Assembly: GCA_964525995.1 (NCBI GenBank)
Contig: CAZGIM010000006.1
Span: forward strand, 152,450 to 216,449
Direction: 5' to 3'
Length of the DNA stretch: 64,000 nucleotides
Source of the DNA: CAIVAT01 sp964525995
GTDB lineage: Bacteria > Bacteroidota > Bacteroidia > Bacteroidales > FEN-979
Within the stretch, counting starts at the first letter, position 1; every line of letters starts with the position of its first letter. Made by a program: the position numbers and the translations under genes. Of the stretch, positions 18,486 to 26,360 are shown in pieces. The notes below the pieces were generated by a model. That model did no database searches and had not been told where the DNA came from. It saw only the letters and a program-made list of their open reading frames with translations.

Positions 18486-19370
18486 ATGGATAAGCTCATC
18501 TATTATCTGTTCCGGATCCTCATTAGCCTTTTCACCTTAATGCCTCTGAGGATACTTTACGGATTCTCTGATATCTTGCACCTTTTCATCAGGGATGTAA
18601 TGCACTACCGGAGGAAGGTTGTCAACTCAAATCTCAAAAACAGCTTCCCCGGAAAAAGCAACACAGAAATTAAGGAGATTGCCCGGCAATATTATCGCCA
18701 TCTTTCCGACATTTTGGTCGAAAGCCTGAAATCTTTTTCGATGCGGGAGGATGATCTGATCAAAAGATACCGGTACCTAAACCCCGAACTTCTGGATGAC
18801 TGCTTTAGACAAGGAAAATCGGTGATCTGTGTGGCGGGTCATTACGGGAACTGGGAATGGGGTGGTGCCGCTTCAGGTAAACAGCTCAGACATAAGCCCA
18901 TCGGATTCTATAAACCCCTGTCAAACTCATTTATCGATGAATATGTACAGAAAACCAGGGCCACTGGACGAACCCGGCTTGCTTCCATAACCCGGACTGC
19001 CGAGACTTTCGAACACGACTGGGGAGAACCTGCCATTTTTTTCATGATTGCCGATCAAAGTCCATCCAGCGACCGACTTGCTTTTTGGGTTAATTTTCTG
19101 AATCAGGATACGGCAACTTTGCACGGCCCCGAAAAATATGCCCTGCTGCACCGGCTCCCGGTCTTTTTCGCTTTTGTGACAAAGGTGAAAAGAGGATATT
19201 ATACCGTCGAATTCACACTGATTGAACCCGACCCGCAACAAACAAAAACGGGTGAAATCACCACTCGCTTTATGAAACTACTGGAACAGGAAATCAAAAA
19301 CCAACCCGCCTATTACCTCTGGTCCCACCGGAGATGGAAACTTAATAGGCATAAAGAAAAAGGTGAATAA
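18486..19370 (+). CDS. Lysophospholipid/lipid A acyltransferase, LpxL/HtrB family
   Basis: CVAGHYGNWEWGG carries the HX4(D/E) catalytic motif of the LpxL/LpxM (HtrB/MsbB) family. An N-terminal hydrophobic anchor (about 1-35) and the later IADQSPSSD and LHGPEKYAL motifs agree. The enzyme adds a secondary acyl chain to lipid A at the inner membrane; some relatives act on other lipids such as ornithine lipids. The 294-residue length is normal. The gene stands alone and is followed by an octamer-repeat tract before the convergent aconitase-like gene. Confidence 0.88.
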   Translation: MDKLIYYLFRILISLFTLMPLRILYGFSDILHLFIRDVMHYRRKVVNSNLKNSFPGKSNTEIKEIARQYYRHLSDILVESLKSFSMREDDLIKRYRYLNPELLDDCFRQGKSVICVAGHYGNWEWGGAASGKQLRHKPIGFYKPLSNSFIDEYVQKTRATGRTRLASITRTAETFEHDWGEPAIFFMIADQSPSSDRLAFWVNFLNQDTATLHGPEKYALLHRLPVFFAFVTKVKRGYYTVEFTLIEPDPQQTKTGEITTRFMKLLEQEIKNQPAYYLWSHRRWKLNRHKEKGE

Positions 19371-19402
19371 GAGAACAAGTAAACAAGTGACCGGAAATCA
19401 TT

Positions 19403-19442
19403 TCACTCATTCACTCATTCACTCATTCACTCATTCACTCAA
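19403..19442. repeat. TCACTCAT octamer tract
   Basis: About five tandem TCACTCAT units on the plus strand end three bases before the stop codon of the aconitase-like gene. Confidence 0.85.
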
Positions 19443-19444
19443 TC

Positions 19445-21244
19445 CTACAACAGTCCCCCGTTCCTGTAAATTGCGAGCTGGGCATCGTAGAATTTATCGA
19501 TTCTTGCTGTTTTTCCGTTTCGCAGGTTAGTGAGTTCACCGGTTACGAAATCCACGCGGATCCGGTCGCCATGCTGAATTTCGGCGGCTGAAAGAATGTC
19601 GGGCTTATAGGTAAGGATCGGAAGAGCTGCGTTGATAGCATTCCGTTCGTAGATCGCCCCATAGGATTCGGCTAAAATACAACTGATTCCCAGCGAAAGG
19701 AAACAGTCAACAGCCTGCTGGCGACTGCTGCCGGCGCCGAAATTCTTTTGTGTAATCACGATGTCGCCCGGGGAAGCTTTCTTTGCAAAATCCTCGAATC
19801 CTTTGAGGTTGTCGAAGGTATATTGACCCATCTCCTTGATATCGGTGATCGTCAGATACCGGTTGTGGAAGATCATGTCGGTATCGATATCATCTTTGGG
19901 GATAAGCCAAACAGTCCCTTCCACAGCAGTGGGCTTTTCACGCTTCACCCTTTCTTTTGCAATGGCCTTGATAGCGCCGGTCTTAGTGAATTCAGCGGGT
20001 TTATCAGGGATCCTATCCGGGGTGGTGATGAAACCTGCTACAGCTGAAGCAGCAACCACGGAAGGTGATGCCAGATATACCATGCCTTTACCTTGCTTCC
20101 CTTCGAAATTGCGGTTGCCGGTGCTGATGGTCACCTCGCCGGGACCATTCTGACCGATCTGACCGGCGGCACAACCGGCACAACCCGCATTCGAGACCAG
20201 CACGCCGGCTTCCTTGAAGACCTGGATCAGCCCTTCATCCATGGCTTTGGCCCAGATGGCATCGGTGGCCGGTACGATCTTTAATACCACGCCGGGAGCG
20301 ACTTTGCGTCCACGGAGTACCTTCGCGGCTTCCCGTAGGTCTTCGATCCGGCCATTGGTGCAACTGCCGATGAATCCGGAGTCGATCTTCACATTCCTGA
20401 CGGTTTCAATGGAGATATCGTCGTGCGGGTGACCCGGTTTGGCTACCATAGTCACGAACTTGCTGAGATCGAGATCAAATACCTTGTCGTAAACGGCGTC
20501 AGGATCGGCTGTTACCGGCTGATAATCATTTCCTGTGAGCAGTTTCATCTCATTCAGCAGGGTAGGAGAAGTCGGGAACAGGATGATAATGACTCCCATT
20601 TCGGTACCCATTGAAGCAATGGTGATACGTTCGGCGAGGGTGAATTTTTCAGTTTCAGCCCCGTAGATCTCCACAGAGTATCCCAACAGTTTGTTGGCCC
20701 CGAAGATCGATAACAGGTTCAGAACAATGTCTTTGGCCGACAATGCAGCCGGTCTGGTTCCGTTCAGGTTGATTTTTACCGAAGCGGGAACCTTGAACCA
20801 GACAGCTCCTTTTGCCCATGCGGCGGCAATGTCCTGGTCGCCCATCCCCTGTCCGAAAGAGGCGATGGCTCCCATGATGTTCGCATGCGAATCGGTCGAA
20901 ACAAAGGTACTGCCCGGCCAGGCAAGTCCCTTATCGATGGCTAAATGGGTGCCGATCCCGGAATTCACGTCATAGACCCGGATGCCATTTTCGCGTGCAA
21001 ACTGGCGGCAATAGTGCTGGTTAGCAGCATATTTCTGGTCCGATCCGCCGGGGTTACAGTCGAAGGTAAAGATGGTCTTCGACGGATCTGCAACAGTCAG
21101 CCCGTTGTCTAAAATGTTTTTTACCACGTTCGCCCCACCGAAATCACGGGCAGCGCGGGTATCGATAAGTACATCCACAATGTCGGCTGGTTTAACGACA
21201 GCCTGGTTGCTGTGGGCTGCAAGAATTTTTTCAATGATGGTCAT
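19445..21244 (-). CDS. Aconitase-superfamily dehydratase, fused LeuC-LeuD type
   Basis: Both halves of the superfamily are in one 599-residue chain. The large part has STDSHANIMGAIASFGQGMG, and cluster cysteines in GSCTNGR and CAGC. The swivel part has DDIDTDMIFHNRYLT and NFGAGSSRQQAVD. This is the fused form of 3-isopropylmalate/homoaconitate hydratase-like enzymes, and it holds a [4Fe-4S] cluster. The loop after the swivel's RYL motif, which decides substrate in this family, reads TITD, which I cannot assign to citrate, isopropylmalate or homocitrate. A dehydrogenase of the isocitrate/isopropylmalate family lies upstream in the same gene set, so the two probably act in sequence. Confidence 0.82.
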   Translation of the reverse strand: MTIIEKILAAHSNQAVVKPADIVDVLIDTRAARDFGGANVVKNILDNGLTVADPSKTIFTFDCNPGGSDQKYAANQHYCRQFARENGIRVYDVNSGIGTHLAIDKGLAWPGSTFVSTDSHANIMGAIASFGQGMGDQDIAAAWAKGAVWFKVPASVKINLNGTRPAALSAKDIVLNLLSIFGANKLLGYSVEIYGAETEKFTLAERITIASMGTEMGVIIILFPTSPTLLNEMKLLTGNDYQPVTADPDAVYDKVFDLDLSKFVTMVAKPGHPHDDISIETVRNVKIDSGFIGSCTNGRIEDLREAAKVLRGRKVAPGVVLKIVPATDAIWAKAMDEGLIQVFKEAGVLVSNAGCAGCAAGQIGQNGPGEVTISTGNRNFEGKQGKGMVYLASPSVVAASAVAGFITTPDRIPDKPAEFTKTGAIKAIAKERVKREKPTAVEGTVWLIPKDDIDTDMIFHNRYLTITDIKEMGQYTFDNLKGFEDFAKKASPGDIVITQKNFGAGSSRQQAVDCFLSLGISCILAESYGAIYERNAINAALPILTYKPDILSAAEIQHGDRIRVDFVTGELTNLRNGKTARIDKFYDAQLAIYRNGGLL

Positions 21245-21261
21245 ATGTGTATTGATTGAAT

Positions 21262-21311
21262 GACTGATTGATTGATTGATTTAGTGAGTGAGTGAATGAG
21301 TGAATGAGTGA
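21262..21311. repeat. GATTGATT/GAGTGAAT tract at one end of an IVP cassette
   Basis: GATTGATTGATT followed by GAGTGAAT units on the plus strand. It lies between the start of the aconitase-like gene and a broken IVP copy. The tract at 21536-21571 is the inverted counterpart on the other side. Confidence 0.8.
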
Positions 21312-21503
21312 ATTCAAAGGGTGATTTGTTTGATCAAGGTAGCGTTTCTTTGGTTTTTTTTGTTGATGTTTTCGCGTGGTGATGAAAATGGATGAAAACC
21401 TCAGAGTATCATTTCTCAGTTCCTGAAATTTCTTTGATTTTAGCATATTGCACTCAACCAGGAGTTCCATCCCAAAAAACGATTCATCGGCTTTTTCAAT
21501 CAC
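21312..21503 (-). pseudogene. Truncated four-helix-bundle (IVP/S23) gene remnant
   Basis: The frame from 21503 gives IEKADESFFGMELLVECNML and KKFQELRNDTLRFSSIFITT, closely matching the C-terminal half of the intact IVP protein at 22217-22597 (IEEADESLFWMELLTES and following). The N-terminal half is missing, replaced by octamer repeat, and the C terminus is frameshifted into the flanking repeat. The DNA after the gene (GTGATTTGTTTGATCA) is also shared with the intact copy, so this is a second, decayed cassette. Confidence 0.8.
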
Positions 21504-21535
21504 TCATTCACGCAATCACCTATTCAGTATTTTTT

Positions 21536-21571
21536 TATTCACTCATTCACTCATTCACTCATTCACTCATT
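21536..21571. repeat. TCACTCAT octamer tract
   Basis: About four TCACTCAT units on the plus strand next to the HD gene stop codon, in inverted orientation to the tract at 21262-21311. Confidence 0.85.
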
Positions 21572-22119
21572 TATTTCAGCCTCTCCCTGAAGGGCTCAAA
21601 GGTCATGAAATCGGCATGATGCACGATATAGGCCTCAACCGATCGTTTGATCTTGTCGCCTTCGCCAGCATGGGCTGCAATTATGTGGCACACGGCAGGA
21701 GGTACCCCGCACTGCTCGGCTAACGATACACCAGAGAAGGGATGTCGTAGGTATTTCCCATATTTTCCCTGGAACGATTTTCCGTTCGCGTCGAGTTCGT
21801 ATTCAAGCAACTTGCCGACATCGGCCAGGATCGCCCCGGCAATAAGGACATCCATATCGACCGGCATGTCGGTGCCAAAAAACTCGTTCATCTTTTTGCC
21901 GGCATCGCGGGCTACATGGACTACACAACGCTTGTGCGCCATGAACGATACGTTGAGATCGGGTCCCGCCAGCAGTGTGAACGGTATTTTATTGAGGTCA
22001 TCGGCGGTCAGAACGCTCCGTTCGAGCGCCAGTTCCCAGGTTTTTGCAGTTTTTTCCCGGAGATCCGGATCTTCGATCCACATGAGCTCCGGCCAGAGGG
22101 TTACGATTTCTTGTGTCAT
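21571..22119 (-). CDS. HD-domain phosphohydrolase-like protein with altered HD motif
   Basis: The 182-residue protein has the HD-domain order: FMAHKRCVVHVA, then GAILADVGKLLEYE, then HPFSGVSLAEQCGVP, HIIAAHAGEG and YIVHHADF. The central doublet normally written HD (as in LLHDIGK) here reads AD, so one metal ligand is missing although the other His and Asp positions remain. It may bind metal differently or be non-catalytic. Relatives hydrolyse nucleotides or small phosphate esters; the substrate is unknown. It lies between the icd-like and aconitase-like genes, separated from each by an IVP cassette. Confidence 0.75.
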   Translation of the reverse strand: MTQEIVTLWPELMWIEDPDLREKTAKTWELALERSVLTADDLNKIPFTLLAGPDLNVSFMAHKRCVVHVARDAGKKMNEFFGTDMPVDMDVLIAGAILADVGKLLEYELDANGKSFQGKYGKYLRHPFSGVSLAEQCGVPPAVCHIIAAHAGEGDKIKRSVEAYIVHHADFMTFEPFRERLK

Positions 22120-22130
22120 AGTATAAAAGA

Positions 22131-22193
22131 TTGAGTGAATGAGTGAATGAGTGAATGTGTGAATGAGTGATTGAGTGAATGAGTGAATGAGCG
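22131..22193. repeat. GAGTGAAT octamer tract at one end of the intact IVP cassette
   Basis: About seven GAGTGAAT-type units on the plus strand lie between the HD gene start and the IVP stop. The DNA then continues as in the decayed cassette (GTGATTTGTTTGATCAGGG). Confidence 0.85.
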
Positions 22194-22216
22194 AATTTAA
22201 AGAGTGATTTGTTTGA

Positions 22217-22597
22217 TCAGGGTTGCGTTTCTTTGGATTTTTTTGTTATTGTTTTTCGTGCTGTACTGAATATTGATAAAAGTTCCATGGCCTCATTTTG
22301 TAGATCCTGAAGTTTCTCTGGTTTTACAATTTTACTTTCGGTCAGCAGTTCCATCCAAAAAAGCGATTCATCGGCTTCTTCAATCACAATACATAATTTG
22401 GCAATAAATTCAGCTTTCGAACGAGCACGGCAACAAGAACGGTAATTCGCTGCCACTGAGGTCCCTGATCTTAATAACTGTTTGCCAATAATCTGACATT
22501 CACCGGTTTTTGGTAAAGATTGGAAAAGCCTTATTATCCGTAATGCATAATCCTTTGTTCGATTTCTTAATGCCTCGTTAAACGCATTTTTCTCCAT
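22217..22597 (-). CDS. Four-helix-bundle protein (23S rRNA intervening-sequence protein family)
   Basis: AFNEALRNRTKDYALRIIRL, IGKQLLRSGTSVAANYRSCC, RARSKAEFIAKLCIVIEEAD and ESLFWMELL are classic for the IVP/S23 family. The family was first found inside 23S rRNA intervening sequences and is widespread as isolated genes in Bacteroidota. It folds as a pentamer-forming four-helix bundle and has no settled function. Start MEKNAFNEAL (22597). Inverted octamer repeats flank the gene at about 22131-22193 and 22636-22667, and it sits between operon-like neighbours, which suggests an inserted cassette. Confidence 0.88.
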   Translation of the reverse strand: MEKNAFNEALRNRTKDYALRIIRLFQSLPKTGECQIIGKQLLRSGTSVAANYRSCCRARSKAEFIAKLCIVIEEADESLFWMELLTESKIVKPEKLQDLQNEAMELLSIFSTARKTITKKSKETQP

Positions 22598-22635
22598 TTC
22601 TATTAGGAATACCAAATATCTGTCTTATTAATAAT

Positions 22636-22667
22636 CACTCATTCACTCATTCACTCAATCACTCATT
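22636..22667. repeat. TCACTCAT octamer tract at the other end of the IVP cassette
   Basis: Four TCACTCAT-type units on the plus strand, inverted relative to 22131-22193, lie between the IVP start and the dehydrogenase stop. Confidence 0.85.
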
Positions 22668-22680
22668 TGTTTATAAATGT

Positions 22681-23877
22681 CTAACGCCTGATCTTCGCGA
22701 TGATGGCATCCGCCATCTGGGTGGTGTTGGCAGCTCCTTTTTCGAATACATCGGGTTTGCCGGGGAGTTTCATCATGTCGTAGGTCTTTACTTTTCCCTC
22801 CTCAACAACTTCGGCCACCGCTTTCTGGATAGTTTCCGAGATGGAATGTTCCCCGATGTGATCGAGCATCATGCAGGCCGACATGATCATGGCAATCGGG
22901 TTCACGATGGAGGGTTTAAATTCGGCATACTTCGGGGCCGAACCGTGGGTTGGCTCAAATACCGCGATCTCGGGACCGATGTTGGCGCTGCAAGCAAAAC
23001 CAAGCCCGCCGATAAGTCCGGCAAATCCGTCAGAAACGATATCACCGAACATGTTACCGGCAACGATCACGCGATAGGTCTCAGGATTTTTCGTCAGCCA
23101 CATCATCTGTGCGTCGATGTTCGTATTCTGCACCTTGATGTCGGGATATTCGGTTTTCGACATCTCCTGGGCAATCTTCAGCATCATCCCGGAAGTTTCG
23201 CGGATCACATTGGGTTTTTCACACACCGTAACGGTGTCGATCCCTTTTGATTTGGCATATTCAAAGGCAGCCTTTACAATCCGTGTCGTATATTTCTTCG
23301 TGAAGATACGGGTCGAAACCGCGAGTTCCGGTCTCGGACACCAGGCAAAGTTATCCCTGAACTTTTTATGGGTCATCAGTGCATCGTAAACCTGATCAGG
23401 TGGGTTGGTCCATTCGACTCCGCCGTATAACCCTTCGGTATTCTGGCGGAAAATCATGGTATCCACGACGGGTTCCTCAACAACTCCTCCAAATCCGCGG
23501 CGGATGAAGTTTAACGGATTTCCTTTAAAGGTGCGGCAGGGCCGAATGCAGATGTCAAGATCGTATTTTTGACGCATGCTGACGATTGGACTATAGTAAA
23601 CGTATCCCTTCCCTTTGAGATCGGGAGAGAGTTCGGCTTCGGCCTTGTCTTTCGGTTTGGAGGTGATGGCGCCGAACAGCCCTATTTTGTGTTCTTCCAA
23701 TAATTTCTGGGTTCTTACAGGAAAGGGATCTCCCTCCTTGCACCAGAACTCCCAACCGATATCACCATGTACATATTCAGCGTCAAAACCGGCTGCATCT
23801 AAAACCCGAATCGCTTCGTTAAGCACTAATTTCCCGATACCATCGCCAGGCATCGTCACGATTGTTCTCTTTGACAT
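22681..23877 (-). CDS. Isocitrate/isopropylmalate dehydrogenase family, NADP-type signature
   Basis: TIVTMPGDGIGKLVLNEAI, the substrate segment MIFRQNTEGLYGGVEW, GNMFGDIVSDGFAGLIGGLG and THGSAPKYAEFK define the decarboxylating 3-hydroxyacid dehydrogenase family. The Lys-Tyr pair after GSAP matches the NADP-binding pair of E. coli isocitrate dehydrogenase, where NAD enzymes have Asp-Ile. RQNTEGLY is nearer isocitrate and homoisocitrate enzymes than isopropylmalate enzymes. NADP-dependent isocitrate dehydrogenase is therefore the first choice. I start at MSKRTIVT (23877). It leads the set icd-like, IVP, HD, aconitase-like. Confidence 0.85.
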   Translation of the reverse strand: MSKRTIVTMPGDGIGKLVLNEAIRVLDAAGFDAEYVHGDIGWEFWCKEGDPFPVRTQKLLEEHKIGLFGAITSKPKDKAEAELSPDLKGKGYVYYSPIVSMRQKYDLDICIRPCRTFKGNPLNFIRRGFGGVVEEPVVDTMIFRQNTEGLYGGVEWTNPPDQVYDALMTHKKFRDNFAWCPRPELAVSTRIFTKKYTTRIVKAAFEYAKSKGIDTVTVCEKPNVIRETSGMMLKIAQEMSKTEYPDIKVQNTNIDAQMMWLTKNPETYRVIVAGNMFGDIVSDGFAGLIGGLGFACSANIGPEIAVFEPTHGSAPKYAEFKPSIVNPIAMIMSACMMLDHIGEHSISETIQKAVAEVVEEGKVKTYDMMKLPGKPDVFEKGAANTTQMADAIIAKIRR

Positions 23878-23922
23878 ATCTATCATTATTGGTTAATAAT
23901 TAATGGATTAACAATGTTGGTA

Positions 23923-23930
23923 CAAAGATA
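23923..23930 (-). promoter_or_regulatory. Bacteroidota -7 box (TATCTTTG)
   Basis: On the minus strand TATCTTTG fits TAnnTTTG and lies about 46 bases before the icd-like start. It is the only such box I see upstream of this gene set. Confidence 0.4.
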
Positions 23931-24015
23931 CCATTCAACGGCGAATCTACCATAGTCTGTGAAAAAAAATAGGCCGATAACTCCCGATTGGTTAATTTTG
24001 CCATCTGTTTATTTT

Positions 24016-24070
24016 TGCATTCACTCATTCACTCATTCACTCATTCACTCAATCACTCAATCACTCATTC
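24016..24070. repeat. TCACTCAT octamer tract ahead of the CCA-adding enzyme gene
   Basis: About six TCACTCAT-type units on the plus strand end eight bases before the GTG start at 24078. They are in frame with the gene and would read as HSLIHSFTHSLNHS if translated. Confidence 0.85.
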
Positions 24071-24077
24071 AAAAAAG

Positions 24078-25493
24078 GTGGAACAATTCCTTACAAACCC
24101 CGTTTTTAAAGTAATCTCCAGGGTGGCCGGTGAGATGAATCATCGTGTCTTTGTTATCGGTGGATTTGTAAGGGATCTGATCCTCAAACGCGATAACAAA
24201 CAGGATATCGATATCGTGGTTTTAGGCAGCGGTATTGAGTTTGCAAACCGGGTGGCTTCAACATTGGATGGTGACGTTCCGGTAAAGTTCTTCCGGAATT
24301 TCGGAACAGCCATGTTGAATTATCAGGGATTCCAGGTTGAATTTGTCGGGGCAAGAAAAGAATCGTACCGGCTCGATTCCCGAAAACCCATCGTGGAGAA
24401 CGGATCGCTGGAGGATGACCAGAACCGGCGCGACTTTACCATCAATGCCCTGGCCATCGAGCTGTCGCCTGAAAACTACGGGATGCTGATCGATCCCTTC
24501 AACGGCCTGCAGGATCTGCATGACCGGATCATCCGGACTCCGCTGGATCCCGATATTACTTTTTCTGACGATCCCCTGCGGATGATGCGGGCCATCAGGT
24601 TTGCTACGCAGCTTGACTTTTCGATTGAACCGGTCTGTTTTGATTCGATAATCAAAAATGCCGGCAGGATATCCATTGTATCCATGGAACGGATCTCCGA
24701 TGAATTGAACCTGATCGTCATGGCCCCGCGGCCATCGGTTGGATTCAGACTCCTCGACTCCGCGGGTCTCCTGCAGATCATTTTTCCTGAATTCTGTGAG
24801 CTGAAGGGTACAGAGTTCATCGAGGGTAAGGGGCATAAGGATAATTTTAGTCATACCCTTGCCGTACTCGACAATGTTGCCGGCGTATCCGATAATCTTT
24901 GGCTTCGGTGGAGCGCTATTTTGCACGACATCGCTAAACCGCTCACCAAAAAATTTGTACCGGGCGCCGGTTGGACCTTTCATACCCATGAGTTCCGCGG
25001 TGCCAAAATGGTACCGGGAATCTTCAGAAAGCTGAAATTGCCCCTGAACGAAAAAATGAAGTACGTTCAGAAACTGGTACTTTTACACCTCAGGCCGATA
25101 GTCCTGGCAGAAGAGGTGGTAACCGATTCGGCCGTCCGCCGACTTCTATTCGAAGCAGGCGACGATATCGATGATCTGATGACCCTTTGCCACGCTGATA
25201 TCACCTCGAAAAATCAGCTAAAAGTCAAACGGTTTATCGACAACTTTGCTATCGTCAATCAAAAATTGAAGGATATTGAAGAAAAAGATCGTCTTCGTAA
25301 TTGGCAACCCCCCATTTCCGGTGAAGTGATCATGAAGGCCTTCAACATCCTACCCTGTAAACAGGTTGGCATTATCAAGGATGCCATTACCGAAGCGATC
25401 CTCGAAGGTGAAATTCCGAATGAGTACGAGGCAGCGTACAGGTTTATGATCGCGGAAGGAGAAAAATTGGGTCTTAAGAAAATTGTACCCTAA
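24078..25493 (+). CDS. cca: CCA tRNA nucleotidyltransferase with HD domain
   Basis: VFVIGGFVRDLIL, then QDIDIVVLGSGIEF hold the nucleotidyltransferase GG and DxD motifs. RRDFTINALAIEL and DDPLRMMRAIRFATQLDF are the class II neck motifs. The HD part follows with HDIAKPLTKKF. The enzyme builds or repairs the tRNA 3' CCA, which is needed here because the tRNA in this window lacks encoded CCA. GTG 24078 gives VEQFLTNPVFKVIS, the usual family start. An in-frame TTG at 23988 would add 30 residues, most of them translated octamer repeat. Confidence 0.88.
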   Translation: MEQFLTNPVFKVISRVAGEMNHRVFVIGGFVRDLILKRDNKQDIDIVVLGSGIEFANRVASTLDGDVPVKFFRNFGTAMLNYQGFQVEFVGARKESYRLDSRKPIVENGSLEDDQNRRDFTINALAIELSPENYGMLIDPFNGLQDLHDRIIRTPLDPDITFSDDPLRMMRAIRFATQLDFSIEPVCFDSIIKNAGRISIVSMERISDELNLIVMAPRPSVGFRLLDSAGLLQIIFPEFCELKGTEFIEGKGHKDNFSHTLAVLDNVAGVSDNLWLRWSAILHDIAKPLTKKFVPGAGWTFHTHEFRGAKMVPGIFRKLKLPLNEKMKYVQKLVLLHLRPIVLAEEVVTDSAVRRLLFEAGDDIDDLMTLCHADITSKNQLKVKRFIDNFAIVNQKLKDIEEKDRLRNWQPPISGEVIMKAFNILPCKQVGIIKDAITEAILEGEIPNEYEAAYRFMIAEGEKLGLKKIVP

Positions 25494-25528
25494 ACAGAAC
25501 GATCTTTTTTTCAGGTTTAATATTTTTT

Positions 25529-25536
25529 TATTTTTG
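25529..25536 (+). promoter_or_regulatory. Bacteroidota -7 box (TATTTTTG)
   Basis: TATTTTTG fits TAnnTTTG, 23 bases before the ATG of the pRiA4b-like gene. It could drive that gene and the overlapping miaA. Only T-runs stand near the -33 position. Confidence 0.4.
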
Positions 25537-25559
25537 ATGCAGTTTTTGAAACGAATGAC

Positions 25560-26360
25560 ATGCTGATTTACCGGTTTCGAATCACCAGTGAGATTATTGA
25601 CGGATTTTTAAGAGAGATTGAAATCCATCCGAATCATACTTTTCTCGATTTTCATTATACCATTCTCGAATCCGTGGATATTCACCACTGCGACCATGCT
25701 TCGTTCTTTATCACCGACAAAAAATTCAAGAAGGAGAAGGAGATCACCCTGAAAAATGAAAAGCGGAAAGAACGCAAATATGACGAGGATCTCGATATTG
25801 TTGTGACGGAAACCGTGATATATCCGCTGATGAAGGCCTCTCGCATTAAAGTATATATTGAGGATCCGCATCAACGGATGATCTATGAAATAACAGGTAA
25901 GTTACACCACCTTTTCCATATTGAACTTTATAAGATTTACCGTACCGAGGATTTAATCTCTCTTCCCCGTTGTATTAGGCAATCGGGCGAACTGCCAAAG
26001 CCTGTTGAGCCGGTCGTTCCTGCACCGGCTGCCCCTGCCTCTCCCAAAACCCCACCTCCGCATAAACCTATGCAGGATGTCGTGGCGCTGGAGAAGTTCA
26101 ATGAAGTCGTGGAGGACGAAGAGGAATTGAAAGCGATCGAGAGCAGCCTCAGTGGAATTCTCGAAACCGCACCCCCTGATACCGAAACGGAAGAGACTGT
26201 CGATATCGCCGATGAGCCATACACCTATGAAGGACAGCGAACGGAGGATGCGGTGGATGAAGGCGAAGAGGTTGCGATGGACCACATTGAAGATTATGAG
26301 GATATAGAGAGCCTCGATCGGCATCTTTCAGGGTATGACCGGGAACCGGATGATTACTGA
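25560..26360 (+). CDS. pRiA4b ORF-3-like protein with acidic tail
   Basis: Residues 1-140 (MLIYRFRITSEIIDGFLREI, then TFLDFHYTILESVD and HLFHIELYKIY) resemble the plasmid pRiA4b ORF-3 / IS1096 TnpR-like family, which is common in Bacteroidota as a chromosomal gene without any transposon. The C-terminal 120 residues are low-complexity: a Pro-rich linker (EPVVPAPAAPASPKTPP) and then a strongly acidic tail. No function is established. The last 26 bases overlap miaA, so the two are co-expressed. Confidence 0.72.
   Translation: MLIYRFRITSEIIDGFLREIEIHPNHTFLDFHYTILESVDIHHCDHASFFITDKKFKKEKEITLKNEKRKERKYDEDLDIVVTETVIYPLMKASRIKVYIEDPHQRMIYEITGKLHHLFHIELYKIYRTEDLISLPRCIRQSGELPKPVEPVVPAPAAPASPKTPPPHKPMQDVVALEKFNEVVEDEEELKAIESSLSGILETAPPDTETEETVDIADEPYTYEGQRTEDAVDEGEEVAMDHIEDYEDIESLDRHLSGYDREPDDY

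Noticed and set aside
22131..22667. A 23S rRNA intervening sequence at the IVP gene
   Set aside because: No rRNA sequence flanks it; the neighbours are protein-coding genes, so only an IVP cassette is claimed.
19403..24070. Octamer tracts as a CRISPR array
   Set aside because: Units are 8 bases, contiguous and without unique spacers, and no cas genes are present.
25560..26360. The pRiA4b ORF-3-like gene as evidence of a plasmid or IS1096 transposon
   Set aside because: It overlaps miaA in a chromosomal arrangement, and no transposase or inverted repeats are nearby.
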